A stretch of 64,000 bases of DNA, taken from assembly GCA_032433765.1 (NCBI GenBank), contig JAVIAB010000024.1:17305648-17369647 (forward strand). The letters are read 5' to 3'. Below are positions 22,021-33,765 of this stretch, one piece after another. The position numbers and the translations under genes were made by a program. Under the pieces are notes generated by a model. It searched no databases. It was not told where the DNA came from and saw only the letters and a list, made by a program, of their open reading frames with translations. The stretch comes from Megaustenia siamemsis (Eukaryota; Mollusca; Gastropoda; Stylommatophora; Ariophantidae). Position 1 is the stretch's first letter. The number at the start of each line of letters is the position of its first letter.

Positions 22021-23495
22021 TTACTAGCTGCTTTTATAACAATATGATTCAGAGTGAAATGGTGTAGGTTACATAAAGAGATAGTGATAACGTGAAAGAC
22101 TGTTGGCACTGAACAGATCATAAGAGGGGTTCGACATAAAGGAAAAGATGTGGAATGAAACTGCAATATGGTTGAGGGAGTGGAAAACGGAGGAGGGAGC
22201 GTGAGAGCGAAAGAGAAAGTCGTCACGGCTTGAAGCATATATGGAATATTATGTTAGTGCCACTATTACGCGATAAGTTTAATTTACTTTCGACGTGGCC
22301 TATTGAATCAATACAAATCAGAGCAACGACCGTACAGTTTTAGAACCCCTGACATAAAGGAAATGTCCAGCTTAAAGACATACCCCTGGCAGCTACGACC
22401 CGCAACGAAGGCAACCGTGGTGTATGCGCATCCTGTTTTCTCAATCGATGCCGATTTGATTAGGCAAAGCTCCCCAACTTCAGACCCCCCAAGTTATTTG
22501 ATAAAACAGCTCTCGACATCACGCTCAAAGACACGACGCCATCACTGGAACGCTCAACTCTCAACCGCTGGGTAGATTAAAGAAAACATTAACGTATTTA
22601 GCAAATCGATTACTTTCTCCCGTACTTAAATTACGTCAAATATGGAAGCATTAGAGTGTCATAACTGGCTTTGATCAGCCTAGTTTGGCCTGGGTTCCCG
22701 ACCTGGAAGATGTCATCTAACGTCAGATGTGTGCGGGCCTTTCACGTTCCACATTTTGGATTGGCAAACTACAATATAACGATGAAGTGGGCGTAAATTT
22801 TACTCAATTGTGGATGAACAGACATGGGTAATCGGGCGGGCGGAAAGACAGAGGAACAGATTCAGACAGGCAGGAAATGACAATCACGGACAAACAAATA
22901 GACATTCAGGCAGGCAATGCAGGTACGCGGGAATGCGGACGCACTGACGGACAGAATCGTAGTTAGTAAGAGTGGAAGAATGTTTGAAATGTTATACATG
23001 TTTACAATCGTGGATTTTTTTTTTCTTTTAGTGGATTGTGAGTAATAAAGCAAACATAACTATTTAGGAGGAAGCGTGGAAATGGTAATTAACAGAACAA
23101 ATAAGGAAAATAATGGTGAAGCTAAAGAGGGCGGAGAGAGGTGGAAAATAAAAAAATAGGTAGTAGATGTTAGAGAGGAGAGAATGGAAGAGAAGGATAG
23201 TAAATAAAGTAAACAATGCAGTTGTTAAGGGGGAGAGAGAGAGAGAGAGAGAAAGAAGATCAATTATTTGGAGAATTGATGGAAGCCACGTCTTGCTACT
23301 AGGGCCTGCCTTTTTCTGATACATATACTTGTATGTCATCAGCATTATAGTTCATTATATTAAGTTGGAACTACTCTCATCTAAAGTGCTTTTCTCTGAT
23401 TCCGTTCGCAGGCTCTCCACAACGGTCCAAGGTGACCACCAGTTGCTTGGGACGGACCCTATCGAACCGTAGCGCCCGGCACTCTACCTGCCTGG
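22021..23495. other. unassigned sequence with a short GA tract
   Basis: It contains a (GA)n tract near 23230-23252. A 90-codon frame at 22303-22575 shows no recognisable family. The right edge is the left tip of the large palindrome. Confidence 0.45.
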
Positions 23496-23777
23496 TTTTC
23501 ATTTTGGAGGCCATCTTGTCTCCATGTCAACAGATGCCTGATGTGTCATATCCTCAAGGACATCCCCCTAGCAATTTGCTTCAGTGCTAAGAGTAAGAAG
23601 TTTTTTGGCTTCTCTAGCCCGCCGAATGTTCTCTTCGTTGGTTTGAGGTATTTTATAGCAGACAACAGCACCCAGATTATTCTATCTCGCGTGGATTATT
23701 TACACAGTTGCGACATTTCAACTGTTGGTGGTTACCAACGCTAGATGGGAAAATGTGGAATAAAATGATGGACAGAA

Positions 23778-23808
<31 letters not shown>

Positions 23809-23843
23809 AAGGCAGAGAGAGAGGCAGAGAGAGAGAGAGAGAG

Positions 23844-24220
23844 TGATTGAAAGAAGTGTTTAAAGAGGTGTTGAAAGAGGTATTGAAAGAAGTGTAGAAG
23901 GAGGTATTGAAAGAAGTGTTGAAAGAGGTATTGAAAGAAGTGTAGAGGAGGTATTGAAAGAAGTGTAGAAGGAGGTATTGAAAGAAGTGTTGAAAGAGGT
24001 ATTGAAAGAAGTGTTGAAAGAGGTATTGAAAGAAGTGTAGAAGGAGGTATTGAAAGAAGTGTAGAAGGAGGTATTGAAAGAAGTGTTGAAAGAGGCATTG
24101 AAAGAAGTGTTGAAAGAGGTATTGAAAGAAGTGTAGAAGGAGGTATTGAAAGAAGTGTAGAAGGAGGTATTGAAAGAAGTGTTGAAAGAGGTATTGAAAG
24201 AAGTGTTGAAAGAAGCATTG
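23844..24220. repeat. 24-bp array, left arm
   Basis: Units alternate GAAAGAAGTGTTGAAAGAGG and a 'tagaaggagg' variant, about 15 copies. The mirror copy at 33766 has more units. Confidence 0.95.
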
Positions 24221-24394
24221 CAGTGCATCATGGATGTGTTTAAGTAACTTTTGTACGCAGAATGATAACTTTGGCGTTTTCCTTTTCTGGCTCATTTTAA
24301 CGAAACAGCTGACAACATTGACACCGTCTTCGATGTCAAAAGCCCCATGGTCACACAGGATTCATGTACACACATAGTGTCTGTCTTGTTTCAA

Positions 24395-24455
<61 letters not shown>

Positions 24456-25040
24456 CGAAAGGAAAGAAAAATTACGATGCGCGTGATGACAGTGGGAGAC
24501 CCAATGAAATGTACATTTTGTTGTTATTCCTTTCCTGTCACAGTAAATGAGAAAGAGTGCCTAAGTGTGTGTGAGAGTGTGAGTGAGAGAGTGAGTGAGA
24601 GAGTGAGTGAGAGAGAGAGAGAGGAGGAGAGAGAGAGAGAGAGGAGAAAAGGTAAGCGAGAATGGGTCGCATCAAAATTAGCAACCAAAGTTAGCTACGG
24701 TTTGCAAAAAGATGGCACATTTATTGTTTGAACCCCCCCTTGGTTATCTAAATATTGTTTCCTTCACACTGTGCCTGTTTCCATTTTGAAATAAAATCTT
24801 TTTTTTTTTCTCCCCTTAAATGTATATTTTGACATTAGCATCAGGCATCTAAAGGTCACTCCACTATCCGCCGCCCGTGGACGGGAAGAGGTTGGTCACC
24901 CCCATGTTACAGCTCATCACAACTTCACTTCTCGGAGAATGAGAAAGAAGTGAATGACATGAGAAAGATGGAAGAGATGAGAGATGCCATGATCGCAGAA
25001 GAAAGAGATGAGAGATGCCATGATCGCAGAAGAAAAAATA
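24220..25040. other. unique block of the left arm
   Basis: It is mirrored at 33000-33766. It includes a (TA)n tract (24398-24451) that is only about 12 bp in the mirror copy, GTGA/GA repeats at 24570-24640 and a T-run. On the minus strand a frame begins MSQKRKTPKLSFCVQKLL before entering the 24-bp array. I do not recognise it. Confidence 0.6.
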
Positions 25041-25556
25041 TTATAATAAAATAATATAGAGAGAGAATAGAAGCGATAAAATAATATAGAGAGAGAATAG
25101 AGCGATAAAATAATATAGAGAGAGACTAGAGGCGATAAAATAATATAGAGAGAGAATGGAGGCGATAAAATAATATAGAGAGAGAATAGAGGCGATAAAA
25201 TAATATAGAGAGAGAATAGAGGCGATAAAATAATATAGAGAGAGAATGGATGCGATAAAATAATATAGAGAGAGAATAGAGGCGATAAAATAATATAGAG
25301 AGAGACTAGAGGCGATAAAATAATATAGAGAGAGAATAGAGGCGATAAAATAATATATAGAGGTAATAGAGGCGATAAAATAATATACAGAGAGAATAGA
25401 GGCGATAAAATAATATAGAGAGAGAATGGAGGCGATAAAATAATATAGAGAGAGAATAGAGGCGATAAAATAATATAGAGAGAGAATGGATGCGATAAAA
25501 TAATATAGAGAGAGAATGGATGCGATAAAATAATATAGAGAGAGAATAGAGGCGAT
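25041..25556. repeat. 30-bp array, left arm
   Basis: Seventeen or so units of exactly 30 bp contain GATAAAATAATATAGAGAGA with A/G variants near the end. It is mirrored at 32501 and present again, in the left-arm orientation, at 34609. Confidence 0.96.
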
Positions 25557-25980
25557 AGTAGTATACAATGGTGTAAATAGGTCGTATTTTGGCGTAAATT
25601 AACAAAGCTATATAGTAGGCGCATTTCGCGCCTAATGTACACGAGAGACAAGGGGAGTTAATCGGTCGTGCGACGGCGTGACCCCTCGTGCGGCGTGACC
25701 CCTCGTGCAGCGGGCGCCGGATCACGCGGGTGCGCGTAGTGACCTCGAGGCGGATCGCGTGTCGGCGGGTGACCCCTTCAGATTAGCTCGAGTGGTTCGG
25801 ACAGCGTGCTATCGGATCGGGGATTATCTCGATTCGGTGGGACGCTATCGCGCCAGGTAGCCGTTAGAAAATATTTATAGCTCTGTAGTTGGGTGTCTGC
25901 TTAACGTTGTACCATAAATGAAGCATAAGGGTGAAACAGTTAGAGATTACTGGTTAGTCTAAGCTGGTAGTGTAAATATG
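25557..25980. other. GC-rich block with tRNA-like segment, left arm
   Basis: It is a sharp compositional island within AT-rich DNA. It has a direct repeat of GTGACCCCTCGTGC (about 25679 and 25695), a 7-bp stem TAGGCGC/GCGCCTA near 25620, and TAGCTCGAGTGGTTCGG near 25784 followed by TCTCGATTC, an A/B-box-like pair. It is mirrored at 32085-32500. A SINE or tRNA ancestry is possible but weak. Confidence 0.45.
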
Positions 25981-26004
25981 TTCCTCGGTGTTAGTGGTTC
26001 GCTA

Positions 26005-26112
26005 TCTCTCTCTCTCTCTCTCTCGCCCTCTCTATCTCTACTATTCCAGCCTAGATTTCCCTCCATTGAAACACTTACTCATTCTCTCCATTTATCCCTA
26101 TCATCGCGCCTT

Positions 26113-26167
<55 letters not shown>

Positions 26168-26406
26168 TCTCCCCTATCCTCTCTTAGACTTCTAACCAAT
26201 CAGTCCACCCTCCGCCTCTCCCTTTAGCTCCCCCGCCCTCCCTCATATTTTTAGCGTCCCTCCTATTGTAACACTTGATTATTCTCACCCTTTATACCTA
26301 GCATCTCGCCTTCTTTCTCATAGGCTTCTCTCTCTCTCTCTCTCTCTCGCTCTCTCTCTCTCTCTTCTAACCCCTACTAGACTTCTCTCCTACCATTCCA
26401 TTTTTC

Positions 26407-26440
<34 letters not shown>
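26005..26440. repeat. (CT)n-rich tracts, left arm
   Basis: Four separate CT runs are spaced by short unique segments, mirrored as GA runs at 31645-32052 with different lengths. Confidence 0.9.
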
Positions 26441-26443
<3 letters not shown>

Positions 26444-26479
26444 ACCTCGCCTAGCGTTCCGCCTTCGTTCGTATTTTTA

Positions 26480-26960
26480 CCTTACTGAAAAACAGAAAAA
26501 AATTCAACTTACACCGTAAAATATTCCACTACAACACAGACCGCTACACTGAACAGTACTATGAAAATAAACGTCAGTGAATCAAGCGCGCTTATAACAC
26601 GAAGTCTCACATCCGACTAGTTTAAATATAATCTGGTAAATAAAATTTGGACGACACTATTCCACCCTCGACTAACATCTAGGTTAACCAATCAGAGAAG
26701 AAGATTTCTATCGGACACCCATCAACGAAATGACTGACCTCTGGATTAACTAATCAGAGAAGAGGACTACTTTTATCGTGATAACTAACCTCATTTTCCA
26801 CTTGAAGCACTGTCGAGTCTGACGCATGGGTTACTTTAAAGCGATTCGGTCCTGATACAATCCACCTGTCGGGTCATTGGTGGGGGAAATAATTCATGTG
26901 GCGGGTTACTTGAACGCTCTTTGACCCTGATGTAATGCCAGAGGAGTTGCATAAGGCCCA
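26480..26960 (-). promoter_or_regulatory. promoter-like module, left arm
   Basis: On the minus strand: a CCAAT box CTGATTGGTT (26686-26695), then a TATA element TATATTTAAA (26621-26630), then a TCAGTG-type initiator region. Direction is outward, toward the left tip. Two homologous modules in the right arm also point outward. Promoter activity is inferred from motif order only. Confidence 0.4.
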
Positions 26961-26969
26961 AAAATTACG

Positions 26970-28245
26970 CCAAATCGCAAACATTTTACTACCAGAATAC
27001 AAAAAATTTTAACTCATAAGCGAAAAAGTCGACCTCAAAACCCTAAAAATCTACTCACATAGTCATAATAGTTAGACACAACGAGCAGAAAGTTATATTT
27101 AAAGTCCAAAAAGAGTGGTCAAATCACTAACAATTTACCTCCAGAACACAAAAATGTAGGCTCATACTCAAAAAAAGCGACCTCAAAACCATAAAAATCT
27201 ACTCACATAGTCATACTAGTTAGACACATCGAACAGATAGTTACAAAGTCCCAAAAAGAATGGCCAAATCACTAACGTTTTACCTCCAGAACACAAAAAT
27301 TTAGGCTCATACTAAAAAAGTCGACCTAAAAATCCAAAAAAAGCTACTCACATAGTCATAATAGTTAGACACAACGAGTAGAAAGTTATATTCAAGGTCC
27401 AAAAAACGTTATTTTAGACATCCCCATAGCAAAAAGGTACTTATAACTCACCTTCGAAATTGTTTCCTCCTTACTATTTTTAGGGATACGCCCATAAAAT
27501 CGGTAAAATCGTAAATTTTCACTCTAGGCATACCCCCTCCCCCCAAACTTTATTTTAGACATCCCCATTACAAAAATTTACATTAAAAAACCACTTTTAT
27601 GATTTTACCACCTTAGCATTTTTGAGGGTTACGCCCATGAAATAGGTAAAAATCGTAAAGTTTCACGCTAGGCATACCCCAAACTTTATTTTAGACATCC
27701 CCATTGCAAAAATTTACATTAAAAACCACTTTTAGGATTTTACCCCATTATCATTTTTTTAGGGTTACGCCCCTGAAATCGATAAAAATCGTAAATTTAG
27801 CACGTTGGCTTACTTAAAACTTTATTTTAGACATCCCCATACCAAAAATTTACTTAAAAATCACTTTTGAAATTGTTACCCCCCTTACCGTTTTAAAGGG
27901 TTACGCCCATGAAATCGGTAAAAATCGTAAATTTTCACTCTAGGCATACCCCAAACTTTATTTTAGACATCCCCACACCAAAAATTAACTTAAAAATCAC
28001 TTTTGAAATTGTTACCCCCCCCCCTTACCATTTTTGAGGGTTACGCCCTTGGAATCGATAAAAATCGTAAATTTAGCACGTAGGCTTACCTAAAACTTTA
28101 TTTTAAACATCCCCACACCAAAAATTAACTTAAAAATCACTTTTGAAATTGTTACCCCCCTTAAAATTTTTGAGGGTTACGCCCCTGAAATCGATATAAA
28201 ATTGAAATATAACCTCAAGGCATACCTCCCACATAATTTTTGACA
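26970..28245. repeat. central tandem repeats, left arm
   Basis: Three units of about 145 bp (CTACTCACATAGTCATA at 27051, 27199, 27344) are followed by about six units of about 137 bp (TATTTTAGACATCCCC at 27410, 27551, 27687, 27823, 27959 and a variant at 28099). The same two families occur in reverse order and orientation at 28440-29590. Confidence 0.92.
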
Positions 28246-28300
28246 CCCCTACATATCAAATTCCATCAAAAAAACAACAAAAAGCTAGTAGTGATAGTGG

Positions 28301-28388
28301 CTGTGAACTCACTCTAAAAGTGCACGTACATGCATCGAAACTGCACCAAAACCGCACGAGAAGTAAGTATGTTCGGGTATGTACACCG
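28301..28388. other. spacer at the palindrome centre
   Basis: An 88-bp non-palindromic loop between GCTAGTAGTGATAGTGG (28284-28300) and its imperfect complement (28389-28405). It contains GTGCACGTACATGCAT. No gene. Confidence 0.8.
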
Positions 28389-28439
28389 CCACTAGCACTA
28401 CTAGCTTTTTGTTGTTTTTTTATGGAATTTGATATGTAG

Positions 28440-29590
28440 TTGTGTCAAAATTATGTGGGAGGTATGCCTTGAGGTTATATTTCAATTTTTTATCGATTTC
28501 AGGGGCGTAACCCTCATAAATTTTAAGGGGGGTAACAATTACAAAAGTGATTTTTAAGTTAATTTTTGGTGTGGGGATGTCTAAAATAAAGTTTTAGGTA
28601 AGCCTACGTGCTAAATTTACGATTTTTATCGATTCCATGGGCGTAACCCTCAAAAATGGTATGGGAGTAACAATTTCAAAAGTGATTTTTAAGTTAATTT
28701 TTGGTGTGGGGATGTCTAAAATAAAGTTTTAAGTAAGCCAACGTGCTAAATTTACGATTTTTATCGATTTCAGGGGCGTAACCCTCAAAAAAATGATAAG
28801 GGGGTAAAATCCTAAAAGTGGTTTTTAATGTAAATTTTTGCAATGGGGATGTCTAAAAAAAAGTTTGGGGTATGCCTAGCGTGAAACTTTACGATTTTTA
28901 CCGATTTCATGGGCGTAACCCTCAAAAATGCTAAGGGGGTAAAATCATAAAAGTGGTTTTTTAATGTAAATTTTTGTAATGGGGATGTCTAAAATAAAGT
29001 TTGGGGGGGGGGGGTATGCCTAGAGTGAAAATTTACGATTTTACCGATTTTATGGGCGTATCCCTAAAAATAGTAAGGGGGAAACAATTTCGAAGGTGAG
29101 TTATAAGTACCTTTTTGCTATGGGGATGTCTAAAATAACGTTTTTTGGACCTTGAATATAACTTTCTACTCGTTGTGTCTAACTATTATGACATGTGAGT
29201 AGCTTTTTTTTGGATTTTTAGGTCGACTTTTTTAGTATGAGCCTAAATTTTTGTGTTCTGGAGGTAAAACGTTAGTGATTTGGCCATTCTTTTTGGGACT
29301 TTGTTTGTAACTATCTGTTCGATGTGTCTAACTAGTATGACTATGTGAGTACCTTTTTATGGTTTTGAGGTCGATTTTTTTGAGTATGAGCCTACATTTT
29401 TGTGTTCTGTGGGTAAAATATTTTCGATTTGACCAAGCTTTTTTTGGGACTTTGGCTGTAACTTTCTGCTCGTTGTGTCTAACTATTATGACTATGTGAG
29501 TAGATGTTTAGGGTTTTGAGGTCGACTTTTTCGCTTATGAGTTAAAATTTTTTTGTGTTCTGGTAGTAAAATGTTTGCGATTTGGCGTAA
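28440..29590. repeat. central tandem repeats, right arm
   Basis: Reverse-complement counterpart of 26970-28245: 137-bp units first, then 145-bp units. It is more diverged from its partner than the outer arms are, with scattered substitutions and a G-run at 29004. Confidence 0.92.
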
Positions 29591-29599
29591 TTTTTGGGT

Positions 29600-30200
29600 C
29601 TTATGCAACTCCTCTGGTATTACATCAGGGGTCAAAGCGTGTTCAAGTAACCCGCCACATGAATTATTTCCCCCACCAATGACCCGACAGGTGGATTGTA
29701 TCAGGACCGAATCGCTTTAAAGTAACCCATGCGTCAGACTCGACAGTACTTCAAGTGGAAAATGAGGTTAGTTATCACGATAAAAGTAGTCCTCTTCTCT
29801 GATTAGTTAATCCAGAGGCCAGTCATTTCGTTGGTGGGTGTCCGATAGAAATCCTCTTCTCTGATTGGTTAATCTAAAGGTCAGTTATTTCGTTGATGGG
29901 TGTCCAATAGAAATCCTCTTCTCTGATTGGTTAGCCTAGATGTTAGTCGAGAGTGGAATAGTGTCGTCCAACTTTTATTTACCAGATTATATTTAAACTA
30001 GTCGCATGTGAAACTTCGTGTTATAAGCGCGATTGATTCACGGAAGTTTATTTTCATAGTACTGTTCAGTCTAGCGGTCTGTGTTGTGGGTCTATTTTTA
30101 TGTTGTAAGTTGAATATTTTTTCTGTTTTTCTCTCATCTCATAACGATGTGATAGGTTATCAATAAAAGCCTACTCGATTGTATTAATGGTAATATGTAT
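29600..30200 (+). promoter_or_regulatory. promoter-like module, right arm copy 1
   Basis: A tandem segment of about 60 bp carries CTGATTAGTT (29799) and CTGATTGGTT (29861 and 29923). TATATTTAAA follows at 29988-29997, TCAGTC at 30066-30071, and AATAAA at 30162-30167. CCAAT, TATA and a poly(A) signal within 370 bp resemble an LTR layout, but no retroviral coding sequence or LTR ends were seen. Confidence 0.42.
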
Positions 30201-30231
30201 AAAGTATGTAAGTTAAGTCTACCTTGCCTCC

Positions 30232-30652
30232 TAGGTTTCTACCCTTCCCTCCTTGTTTTCAGCCTTTGCTTCCTAGTTTTCTGTCCTTGCCTCTTAGGTT
30301 TCTGTCCTTGCCTCATAGGTTTCTGCCCTTGCCTCCTAGGTTTCTGACCTTGCCTCCTAGGTTTCTGCCCTTGCCTCCTAGGTTTCTGCCCTTCCCTCCT
30401 TGTTTTCAGCCTTTGCTTCCTAGTTTTCTGTCCTTGCCTCTTAGGTTTCTGCCCTTGCCTCCTAGGTTTCTGCCCTTGCCTCCTAGGTTTCTGTCCTTGC
30501 CTCTTAGGTTTCTGCCCTTGCCTCCTAGGTTTCTGCCCTTGCCTCCTTGTTTTCAGCCTTTGCTTCCTAGTTTTCTGTCCTTGCCTCCTAGGTTTCTGAC
30601 CTTGCCTCCTAGGTTTCTGCCCTTGCCTCCTAGGTTTCTGCCCTTGCCTCAC
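30232..30652. repeat. 21-bp array, right arm only
   Basis: CTTGCCTCCTAGGTTTCTGC repeats every 21 bp with a TTTTCAGCC variant every few units. It is absent from the left arm and lies between the two promoter-like copies. It is open in frames on both strands, which is expected for a stop-free unit of 3n length. Confidence 0.95.
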
Positions 30653-30929
30653 TTTTGCAATAGCATATGAGGGACACAAGTTCCGCAATGTTAGAGAACG
30701 ATCGAGGCGTGATTTGGTCTAACTTTTTGGAGTTTGGAAGTAATTATCTGTTTGATGTGTCTAACTAGTATGAGTATGGAAGTAGATTTGTAGAGTTTTA
30801 AAATCGACTTTTTAAATATGAGCCTAAATTTGTGTGTTATGGCGGTAAAATCTTAGTGATTTGGTCTAACATTTTGGACCTTGAATATAACTTCCTGCTC
30901 GTTGTATCCAACTATTTATAACTGTCATG

Positions 30930-31500
30930 GAACTACTGGTATTGCATCAGGGGTCAAAACGCGTTCAAGTAACCCGCCACTTGTATTATTTCCCCCACCA
31001 TTGACCCGCTAGGTGGATTGTATCAGGGGCCGAATCGATTTAAAGTAACCCATGCATCAGACTCGACAGCACTTCAAGTTGAAAATGAGGTCAGTTATCA
31101 CGATAACAGTAATCCTCTTCTCTGATTAGTTAATCCAGAGGTCAGACATTTCGTTGATGGGTGTCCGATAGAAATCTTCTTCTCTGATTGGTTAACCTAG
31201 ATGTTAGTCGAGGGTGGAATAGTGTCGTCCAAATTTTATTTACCAGATTATATTTAAACTAGTCGGATGTGAGACTTCGTGTTATAAGCGCGCTTGATTC
31301 ACGAACGTTTATTTTCATAGTACTGTTCAGTCTAGCGGTCTGTGTTGTAGTGGAATATTTTACGGTGTAAGTTGAATTTTTTTCTGTTTTTCTCTTAGCT
31401 CATAACGATGTGATAGGATATCATTAAAGGAATTTCATTTGTATTAATGGTGATGTGTATAAAGTACGTCTGTTAAGCCTTGTCGAGTGTATTATTCCTT
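30930..31500 (+). promoter_or_regulatory. promoter-like module, right arm copy 2
   Basis: Second copy of the module: CTGATTGGTT at 31183-31192, TATATTTAAA at 31249-31258, and ATTAAA in place of AATAAA near 31423. This copy is the true mirror partner of 26480-26960. Confidence 0.42.
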
Positions 31501-31639
31501 CGTTTTTCATATGTTTATCTTATTGGTTCTTTAAAAAGTAGATATTTCAAGTCTTTTTGTAATTGATATTCAATGTTATTAATGTGTTACACTGGCGGTA
31601 AGGTAAAAATACGAACGAAGGCGGAACGCTAGGCGAGGT

Positions 31640-31644
<5 letters not shown>

Positions 31645-31686
<42 letters not shown>

Positions 31687-32052
31687 AATGGAATGGTAGG
31701 AGAGAAGTCTAGTAGGGGTTAGAAGAGAGAGAGAGAGCGCGAGAGAGAGAGAGAAGCCTATGAGAAAGAAGGCGAGATGCTAGGTATAAAGGGTGAGAAT
31801 AATCAAGTGTTACAATAGGAGGGACGCTAAAAATATGAGGGAGGGCGGGGAGCTAAAGGGAGAGGCGGAGGGGGGACTGATAGGTTAGAAGTCTAAGAGA
31901 GGATAGGGAGAACGAGAAAGAGAGAGAGAGAGAGAGAGAGAAGGAAGGCGCGATGATAGGGATAAATGGAGAGAATGAGTAAGTGTTTCAATGGAGGGAA
32001 ATCTAGGCTGGAATAGTAGAGATAGAGAGGGCGAGAGAGAGAGAGAGAGAGA
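31645..32052. repeat. (GA)n-rich tracts, right arm
   Basis: Mirror of the CT tracts at 26005-26440, with tract lengths that differ. Confidence 0.9.
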
Positions 32053-32084
32053 TAGCGAACCACTAACACCGAGGAACATATTTA

Positions 32085-32500
32085 CACTACCAGCTTAGAC
32101 TAACCAGTAATCTCTAACTGTTTCACCCTTATGCTTCATTTATGGTACAACGTTAAGCAGACACCCAACTACAGAGCTATAAATATTTTCTAACGGCTAC
32201 CTGGCGCGATAGCGTCCCACCGAATCGAGATAATCCCCGATCCGATAGCACGCTGTCCGAACCACTCGAGCTAATCTGAAGGGGTCACCCGCCGACACGC
32301 GATCCGCCTCGAGGTCACCACGCGCACCCGCGTGATCCGGCACCCGCTGCACGAGGGGTCACGCCGCACGAGGGGTCACGCCGTCGCACGACCGATTAAC
32401 TCCCCTTGTCTCTCGTGTACATTAGGCGCGAAATGCGCCTACTATATAGCTTTGTTAATTTACGCCAAAATACGACCTATTTACACCATTGTATACTACT
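32085..32500. other. GC-rich block with tRNA-like segment, right arm
   Basis: Reverse complement of 25557-25980 with about two substitutions per 100 bp in the most GC-rich part. Confidence 0.5.
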
Positions 32501-32985
32501 ATCGCCTCTATTCTCTCTCTATATTATTTTATCGCATCCATTCTCTCTCTATATTATTTTATCGCCTCTATTCTCTCTCTATATTATTTTATCGCCTCCA
32601 TTCTCTCTCTATATTATTTTATCGCCTCTATTCTCTCTGTATATTATTTTATCGCCTCTATTACCTCTATATATTATTTTATCGCCTCTATTCTCTCTCT
32701 ATATTATTTTATCGCCTCTAGTCTCTCTCTATATTATTTTATCGCCTCTATTCTCTCTCTATATTATTTTATCGCATCCATTCTCTCTCTATATTATTTT
32801 ATCGCCTCTATTCTCTCTCTATATTATTTTATCGCCTCGATTCTCTCTCTATATTATTTTATCGCCTCCATTCTCTCTCTATATTATTTTATCGCCTCTA
32901 GTCTCTCTCTATATTATTTTATCGCCTCTATTCTCTCTCTATATTATTTTATCGCTTCTATTCTCTCTCTATATTATTTTATTAT
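32501..32985. repeat. 30-bp array, right arm
   Basis: Mirror of the array at 25041, one unit shorter. Confidence 0.96.
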
Positions 32986-33765
32986 AATATTTTTTCTTCT
33001 GCGATCATGGCATCTCTCATCTCTTTCTTCTGCGATCATGGCATCTCTCATCTCTTTCCATCTTTCTCATGTCATTCACTTCTTTCTCATTCTCCGAGAA
33101 GTGAAGTTGTGATGAGCTGTAACATGGGGGTGACCAACCTCTTCCCGTCCACGGGCGGCGGATAGTGGAGTGACCTTTAGATGCCTGATGCTAATGTCAA
33201 AATATACATTTAAGGGGAGAAAAAAAAAAGATTTTATTTCAAAATGGAAACAGGCACAGTGTGAAGGAAACAATATTTAGATAACCAAGGGGGGGTTCAA
33301 ACAATAAATGTGCCATCTTTTTGCAAACCGTAGCTAACTTTGGTTGCTAATTTTGATGCGACCCATTCTCGCTTACCTTTTCTCCTCTCTCTCTCTCTCC
33401 CTCTCTCTCTCTCTCTCTCACTCACTCTCTCACTCACTCTCTCACTCACTCTCTCACACACACTTAGGCACTCTTTCTCATTTACTGTGACAGGAAAGGA
33501 ATAACAACAAAATGTACATTTCATTGGGTCTCCCACTGTCATCACGCGCATCGTAATTTTTCTTTCCTTTCGAACTATATATATATAAAAATATTGAAAC
33601 AAGACAGACACTATGTGTGTACATGAATCCTGTGTGACCATGGGGCTTTTGACATCGAAGACGGTGTCAATGTTGTCAGCTGTTTCGTTAAAATGAGCCA
33701 GAAAAGGAAAACGCCAAAGTTATCATTCTGCGTACAAAAGTTACTTAAACACATCCATGATGCAC

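Noticed and set aside
22303..22575. A 90-codon open frame
   Set aside because: Length is compatible with chance and no domain or codon pattern was recognised.
23718..24295. Ser/Thr/Phe-rich frames that look like secreted repeat proteins
   Set aside because: They are readings of the 24-bp array and the CT tract in three frames.
25620..25640. A histone-type 3' stem-loop
   Set aside because: The TAGGCGC/GCGCCTA stem has the wrong sequence and loop for the histone mRNA element.
29600..30200. A retroviral or LTR-retrotransposon LTR
   Set aside because: CCAAT, TATA and AATAAA are present, but no terminal TG/CA pair, primer-binding site, gag or pol sequence was seen, and the mirrored arrangement is not that of two direct LTRs.
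30224..30688. Open frames of about 149 codons on both strands, one Pro/Arg-rich
   Set aside because: Product of a stop-free 21-bp repeat; overlapping open frames on both strands argue against a gene.
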